64,000 nucleotides of DNA, from positions 20,964,501 through 21,028,500 of the forward strand of contig CM055317.2 of the NCBI GenBank assembly GCA_029255685.2, written 5' to 3'. Both the position numbers and the translations under genes were made by a program. This document shows positions 58,734 through 64,000 of the stretch, one piece after another. This DNA comes from Silene conica. Its lineage: Eukaryota > Streptophyta > Magnoliopsida > Caryophyllales > Caryophyllaceae. Under the pieces are notes generated by a model. That model was not told the DNA's origin. It ran no database searches and saw only the letters and a program-made list of their open reading frames with translations. Each line of letters opens with the position of its first letter. The first letter of the stretch is position 1.

Positions 58734-60720
58734 AACTCCCCAAACCAAACCTTGCTTGTCCTCAAGCAAGCACTAAGACTCAAAAGAAAATAAAACTTCT
58801 AATGGAACGGACTTCATACTTTTCACAACCAAACACAACACTATGCTTAACCATTTTAATGCATCCTTCAACTATAATCAAACATAATGTCAAAAGCAAA
58901 ACGAATTAAACATGTTGTAAACGCATGCTAAAATTTCGACCTTGCAAGACCCATTCTAATTGGACTCTCGCGGTACGCTCGAGACACTCATGAAAGCAAA
59001 GGGTCAAATGTATATGTGAAAGATAAGAAGATAAATAAAAGTAAGGACTCTCACCTATCTACGACCCGTAAGAACATGCCTGCAATCTAACATGAATAAA
59101 ATCTCTACAACCGTACATATGCATTCCCACACTAAATAACCATGACACATGCCGAGGTAAATTTGGGATTGTGAGGCTAAAGGTAAGAAGGGGTAAAGAT
59201 AAGTTATGGGAAGAGGGGTTAAACCGAGCTAACATCCGTCTATCCACACTATAAGATTACTTCTTATTGTTTGCTTTTTGATTTTTCTTTCATATATGCC
59301 AATGTTCCACAATTCTTCCAAATTTTTCTTTTTATTATTTTTTTTTTCTTTGAAAAATCGGCCCATTCAATGGTCCTGGTCGACCGACCAGGGTAACTGG
59401 TCGGCCGACCAGGGTAACTGGTCGGCCGACCAGCCTTGAAAACAGGCTGCTCCGTTTTTTTTTTCTATCATTCCCCTTTTTTTTTTTTTTTTTTTTTTTT
59501 GTTTTCTGTGTCCTTCTTTTTCTCTTTTTTTTTTTTGAATTTTTTTTTTTATCATTCTCCCAAAATCAAAATTCACCGATGAAGCATAAACCAAAGGATG
59601 GCAAGGAAAACAGTCCCATTACTAAATTACTAGCTCGGCTAGGGTAAGCAAGTTTTAGAATGTAGCAAATGGGTAAAAGAGTTCAATTTGGCTATGTGAG
59701 GATAATGGGAATAAAGAGAAAGGGGGACCTCTACCACATGTGTCAACAAACCACAAAACCGAATGCATACAGGTATTAAGAAGACAAAATTCATGTTTAT
59801 GCAAATTGATGTAACATGCCTCAAGAGGAGAAACTACTCACAACCTACATGAAATCGGTCATGGATGTCACCGATTTATTAAGCTCTAATCCTTAGAATA
59901 TGTAGTAGCTTGCCAAGAAGAGAGTCAAGTCTAATAATTTAGCATGAAATCAACAAAAACTCGTAGATAATGCAAAAGACTAGCTTGAAAATTTTTGAAA
60001 AATGCAAGGCAAAGCAATATGTGATATGTGAGGCATGAATTGTATTTATCCGTTCCGACTCGACCTAAAGACTTAAGACATAGAAGAACGCCCGACAGGG
60101 AAGGACGCGCGACAAGAGAGGATGAAAACGAGAAAAACACCTAAACGAAGGAAAAACAAAAGACACAAAAACAATTGCATACTCACAAAGGAGTATGCAA
60201 ACACCCTCCCCAAACCAAAACGCACAATGCCCCCATTGTGCTCATCAGCATACAACCACAGCATAGGGATGGGGGTAGGCGGAAAAGAAGCAAACAAAGA
60301 AAAGAAAAGGAAAAAGACTAAAAATTACAAACAGAGTCTATGGAGGAAGGAGGGAAAAACTGGAAATCTAAGGGGGAAAATTGGAAATCTAAGGAGGGAA
60401 AACACTTACAAAGTAAATGTGGACCTCTCCAAACCGAACCAATCAATAGGGGCCTCCCCAAACCGAACCCCAAAGAGGGTAAGGTTAAGCATGTCCCTAT
60501 CCCGCTGAGTCGTAGAACGGCTCAGCATTCTCCTCACCTTCTCCCTCATCGCCATCCTCCTCAGACCCTACTCCTGTTCCTGAGGCAGAGCCTGAAGCCT
60601 CACCATGGTCACGACCGCCTGCGAGAGGTGTGTACCAGGTGGGGTGAGTCCACGGGCCGGTTGGGAGCCTACCTTGTGTGGCATACTCCCTGTAAACCGG
60701 GTATTGGAAGAGACTATCGT
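58734..60720 (-). other. 3' internal non-coding region of type B unit
   Basis: Counterpart of 48660-50639, sharing landmarks such as GGACTCTCGCGGTACGCTCG and CGTTCCGACTCGACCTA. It contains long T runs (about 59336-59550) and three dyads in a row at 59378, 59399 and 59420, each 21 bp apart. A short acidic open frame lies at its right end. Confidence 0.75.
59378..59431. repeat. Triple dyad array
   Basis: GGTCGACCGACC, GGTCGGCCGACC and GGTCGGCCGACC starting at 59378, 59399 and 59420, with the identical spacer AGGGTAACT twice. This is the only run of three seen, and it suggests growth by addition of 21-bp units. Confidence 0.93.
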
Positions 60721-60727
60721 CCAACAC
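60497..60727 (-). pseudogene. C-terminal remnant of an unidentified Athila-type ORF
   Basis: A 76-residue frame, DSLFQYPVYREYATQGRLPT through a Gly/Glu/Asp-rich tail (SEEDGDEGEGEENAEP) ending YDSAG. Its place upstream of the 3' non-coding region, its biased acidic composition and the abrupt junction at its start suggest the end of a longer element ORF whose body was lost. I do not recognise the protein, and it may not be expressed. Confidence 0.4.
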
Positions 60728-60793
60728 AGATACTCTTATCCAAAATCTTATTGGATTGGTTCAGAAGAAGTCGCAGGCAACGGCGCCAAAATT
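60721..60793. other. Chimeric junction: gag scrap joined to partial primer binding site
   Basis: 60722-60778 is a plus-strand piece of the gag linker (NTDTLIQNLIGLVQKKSQA), matching about 57164-57219. It runs straight into AACGGCGCCAAAATT, the LTR-proximal part of the tRNA-Asp primer binding site, and then into the outer 5' LTR. Confidence 0.85.
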
Positions 60794-62357
60794 TGGTGCC
60801 CGTCGTTGAGGGTACCAAAGATAAATTTATAATTCCTAACCTTAACAATAGATAGTGAAAGTCAGGGTCGAACCACAAAGAGGTGGGGAATGTTTATTGT
60901 CTTAATGTTAATGTTTAAGGTAACAATTTTGGGGATGATTGGTTGATTACTATATCTAAAGCAAAGGTTAAAATAAAACAAGAATTTAAAAGATGAGAAT
61001 AAAATATAATAAAAGAGGATGGTAGGATGTTTGGGTAATAAAAAGCTAAGGTAAAATAAATCCTAAGGTCAACATGTATTGCAGTCGCGTAAGGGGGTGT
61101 AACATATCTTTTTAGATCTATGCTACCTAATAGCTCCTTTCGGCCTATGCTATTAGTTCCTAGGTCTCACAATTATTGGGTGTCAACAATAAGGGTGATT
61201 CCTAAATCCCAGGTTACATACCTTTCAGCCTTGAGTAACCTATCCGTCTTAAAGTGTAAACCAATGCCCTTCCCGTATCTTTCAATCTTGGGTAGGTCAT
61301 TACTAACATCCTACAAGTCTCCTATTGGTCTCATTGCAGGATATTATAATTTATAAGAAAAGACGAAATAAGAAAACAGACGCGAGTGGTCGACCGACCG
61401 GCTACTCCAGTCGGCCGACCACGGCCTCGGTCGACCGACCGAGTATTCCAGTCGGCCGATCGTGGTCCTGCTACAGGTCGGGTTTTCGGATTTTATTTAC
61501 CTATGCATATTATTCCCTACATCCTAACATATGAAAATTAGTTACTCATAACTGTTAAGACGAATATAAAATTGGGAATAAACATAGAGAACATAGTAAA
61601 TAACCTAAGCATGCAAGATTCAAATAAAGCTTGGGATTCTAACTTAACAATTGTAATAAAAGCAATAAGAAAAATAATGAAACTGGATCAAAGAAGAATT
61701 ACCACAATTGGAATTAAGGCAGAACGGAATTAACTTTATTGAATACTTGGGAACTATTGAAAGATTACAAAACTAAAGCTTGAATAAAACTGAATAATTG
61801 AATCTCTCTGAAACTTATTGTCTGTTAAACTGGATTATAATGGATGGAAAACCCTAATCACAAGATTAGTTTATATAGGGTAAAAACTAAGAGTTTCCTA
61901 AAAGCTAAAACTCTACTTTATTTCCGAAAAAGAAATCGTATGGGCTTCGTGCTGGTCGGCCGACCCGTATAGCTGGTCGGTCGACCACTTCCTGCTGGGC
62001 TTCTTTTATTTTCGGCCTTCTTCGAGAATTGGGCTTTATTGAAAATCGGGCCTGGTCGGCCGACCCGTATAGCTGGTCGGTCGACCGCTTCTGTACGGAA
62101 ATCTTCGGATTTCTTCTGTTTTGACTCTTGGTACTTGACTTTGACTCCAGTTGACTTTCCATTTATTCCTTAATTTAAGCTAAAGACTTGAGGATACGAA
62201 TTTGGTGCTAAATCGTCTCTTTTCCGCATAAATCTGCAAAAGTGCATAAAAATACGAAAGTACACAATTTGTGGGAAATAAAGGCTAAAACATAGTAAAT
62301 GAGCGACCAAATGCGTGTAAAAATAGATGTAAAACATCATAAAATAGACACGTATCA
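60794..62357 (-). repeat. Composite 5' LTR (type A, 1564 bp)
   Basis: Begins TGGTGCCCGTCG and ends ACGTATCA, at offset 13698 from the other outer LTR. Dyads lie at 61388, 61409, 61429, 61450, 61954, 61975, 62054 and 62075. About seven substitutions and no length change separate the outer LTRs. Confidence 0.95.
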
Positions 62358-63230
62358 GAAAGTATGAATGAAGGGAATTAAAGGCTCTTCATTGTTCCAA
62401 TTAGTAGCTACGAATTCCTCAAATTTATCATGCGCAATCCAAGCTGCCTGAAAACGAAAAGGACGGAAGATATCCGGTATAGGAGCAAACCCGTTTGTGG
62501 TAATGATTATCGGGCAGTGGTCCGATTGGTTCTGCAAAAGATGCCTTAACGATCCCTCCTCGAACATGAGTCTCCAGTCGACATTACAAATCGCGCGGTC
62601 CAGACGGGCCCATTGTCGAGTGTCGACAGAATTACCCCGAGCCCACGTATATTCCGGTCCCGAATAATCAATATCAACCCAGTTATTACGTTCTATCCAC
62701 GAATTAAATTTGTTACATCTCCTTCGCATCCCATCACTTTGTCCATTCCGTTCCGAGAGATACCTAGTATCATTAAAGTCTCCCATTGCTAACCACGGTT
62801 TATTGTGTGACCGAGCAAACTGCTCCAAATCACGCCACAAATCCTCCCGTTTAATCGCGTCCGGGCTCGCGTATATTGCAGAATAAAACCAAGGCAACTC
62901 CCCTGTACGTGATATTTCGACCGTAATGTGCTGAGAATTGTGAATAATCGGGCTCACAGTAACCTCGGCCATCTTCCAAAACAACCAAATCCCGCCACTA
63001 AACCCTTCCGCTTCAACTCTTGTTTTGCCATCAAAATTAATTCGATCGCAGATACGTTGGGCTGTCTCGCCACTTATCCGGGTTTCAACTAAAGCTAATA
63101 CTTGTGGTCTGTTAACCCATATCAGCTCCCTTAGCATAGTCAAAAAATTTGGACTCCCAGCTCCTTGTACATTCCAAGCCATAAGACTTAGAGGCGGGCG
63201 GTTAGTTAAACGATTTGGATACCGATCCAT
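62358..63230 (-). pseudogene. LINE-B copy 2 ORF2, N-terminal endonuclease part
   Basis: Starts MDRYPNRLTNRPPLSLM and covers the endonuclease (AWNVQGAGSPN, LVETRISG, MGDFNDTRYL, QSDHCPIII), then stops at the composite insertion. Compared with copy 1 there are a few substitutions (for example MTWNV to MAWNV). Confidence 0.9.
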
Positions 63231-63270
63231 AAAATTTTGAGGTATGGTTGGTAATGAGGACACAAAGGCC

Positions 63271-64000
63271 TCAGAGATTTTCGAAAAAGCAAGCATCACC
63301 ATTGGTGACACTTTCACCTCCAGGAATAGGTCGGGTGAGATCGTCACCGGCGGGAGAAAAACATTGATCTCGAGTTCCAACGTGTGCACAAGCGGTAAAG
63401 CTGTCGCCATGTCTGGGCCCCTCATTGGTAATATCAAACAGGGGTATTGTGACGGGGGTACGGTTGAGTGTCGAGTTGTCGGGATCCGGAGCGGGTCGAA
63501 TGGGTTCCACAAACGAGAGCTCATGGTTCAGGGGCAGGCGAGTATCGGAATCTTTGCGAGAAGCTACGTTCGAATTTTTGTTAACAGAGTATGGGTTTTT
63601 CCGAGTGATTTTTAAGGGATTTCGTATGAATGGATTCGGTGAGAGTTTGTGTGGCTATAAGTAGGCTTAGTAGTTGTATTATGGTAGGATGCAAAGTTTT
63701 CCTTATTATTATTTTGAATTATTTGCTCATTATCTTTTCTAATAGGATTAGGAAAGCTATTATTTGGATTTTGGAAATCAGTAGGAATAGAAGATATGAT
63801 AGGATTCTCAGAATTACCATTAGGGAGAGGCTTCTTTGGGATTTCCTTATTCGAGTATTTCGCAAAATTTCGAGCGAAACTCGATGCTCCGACTTGGTAA
63901 GCGGGAGATGGGCTTTGAGGCTTACCTCCATTTGGATTAGGTTTACTCGCTGGTGCCTGGCCCAAGATACCCGGAACCCTTCGCGCTTCGAGAGGGCTAT
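63271..64000 (-). pseudogene. LINE-B copy 2 ORF1, C-terminal part, frameshifted
   Basis: The Pro/Asn/Ser-rich tail of ORF1, continuing beyond the window. A one-base deletion near 63624 (TTTCGTATG where copy 1 has TTTCGGTATG) breaks the frame after HRIHSY; copy 1 is open there. The zinc knuckle would lie beyond the window edge. Confidence 0.88.

Larger units (their letters stand above)
47096..62357 (-). mobile_element. Athila-like Ty3/gypsy composite retroelement, 15,262 bp, TSD GAAAG, no pol
   Basis: The outer LTRs (47096-48659 and 60794-62357) are both 1564 bp, run TG...CA, and lie in the same orientation. They differ at about seven positions by eye (roughly 99.5% identity). GAAAG flanks the whole at 47091-47095 and 62358-62362, and LINE-B copy 1 shows the empty site with a single GAAAG. 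Gag and protease sequence and a tRNA-Asp primer binding site assign it to the Athila group of Ty3/gypsy. Inside are two opposed gag genes, two further LTRs and a palindrome. No reverse transcriptase, RNase H or integrase is present, so it needed help in trans. Confidence 0.9.
42289..64000. repeat. Unit 2 of the tandem duplication, split by the Athila composite and running off the window
   Basis: Collinear with unit 1 over 42289-47095 and 62358-64000, allowing one 1-bp gap near 63624. By alignment, about 1.4 kb of the unit lies beyond position 64000. Substitutions relative to unit 1 are scattered and few. Confidence 0.9.

Noticed and set aside
47690-59431. Regularly spaced palindromic repeats that look like a CRISPR array
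   Set aside because: The genome is a plant nuclear genome. Dyads come in pairs scattered over 12 kb, spacers are 9 bp, and no cas genes exist.
59336-59550. Long T-rich runs as a possible LINE or SINE poly(A) tail on the minus strand
   Set aside because: They are interspersed with other bases, lack a target duplication, and match a similar pyrimidine-rich zone in the type A unit, so they belong to the retroelement 3' region.
1-64000. tRNA, rRNA or other structural RNA genes
   Set aside because: None recognised by eye. The tRNA-like matches are only primer binding sites (initiator-Met and Asp) of the retroelements.

Overview
This is a nuclear plant genomic window, most likely from a dicot. 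The evidence is GT-AG introns, a plant-type eEF1B-gamma gene, an AGAMOUS-subfamily MADS-box gene and very dense plant transposons (CACTA, Ty1/copia, Athila-like Ty3/gypsy, L1-type LINEs carrying RNase H, and MITEs). Some repeats hint at Caryophyllales, but I cannot place the species. Only two host genes are visible. They converge: eEF1B-gamma on + (12969-15877) and an STK/AGL11-like (D-lineage) MADS-box gene on - (16990-32473).

Layout. 1-11060: an old LINE (LINE-A, - strand) whose endonuclease is split by an 8.3-kb CACTA element (1391-9721, 3-bp duplication ATT). The CACTA encodes a TNP2-type transposase and a TNPA-like protein, both with premature stops, and holds a PIF/Harbinger-type MITE. 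11061-12968: spacer with a Stowaway-like MITE, a TTA microsatellite and the eEF1B-gamma promoter (two telo-boxes and a TATA box). 12969-15877: eEF1B-gamma, seven exons, 417 residues. 16990-32473: the MADS gene, eight coding exons, 223 residues. Its intron 3 carries a young but disabled 4.8-kb copia element (18447-23229), and its 8.4-kb intron 1 carries at least three MITEs. 34475-64000: a head-to-tail duplication of a 7814-bp segment that contains a LINE (LINE-B). The second copy runs off the window and is split by a 15,262-bp Athila-like composite (47096-62357, duplication GAAAG).

The composite is the most unusual part. Its outer LTRs are equal in length (1564 bp) and almost identical, yet inside there are two gag genes in opposite orientation, two more diverged LTRs, a perfect 340-bp palindrome, and several LTR/PBS junctions that look like reverse-transcription template switches. 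No RT, RNase H or integrase is visible. Across LTRs, the non-coding 3' region and the gag reading frame, a 12-bp near-palindrome (GGTCG-NN-CGACC) recurs about 44 times. Nearly all copies are paired with exactly 9 bp between partners, a 21-bp period (two helical turns). I know of no described element feature that matches this.

Everything was read by eye; no database search was run. Exon borders come from splice consensus, reading-frame continuity and family knowledge.
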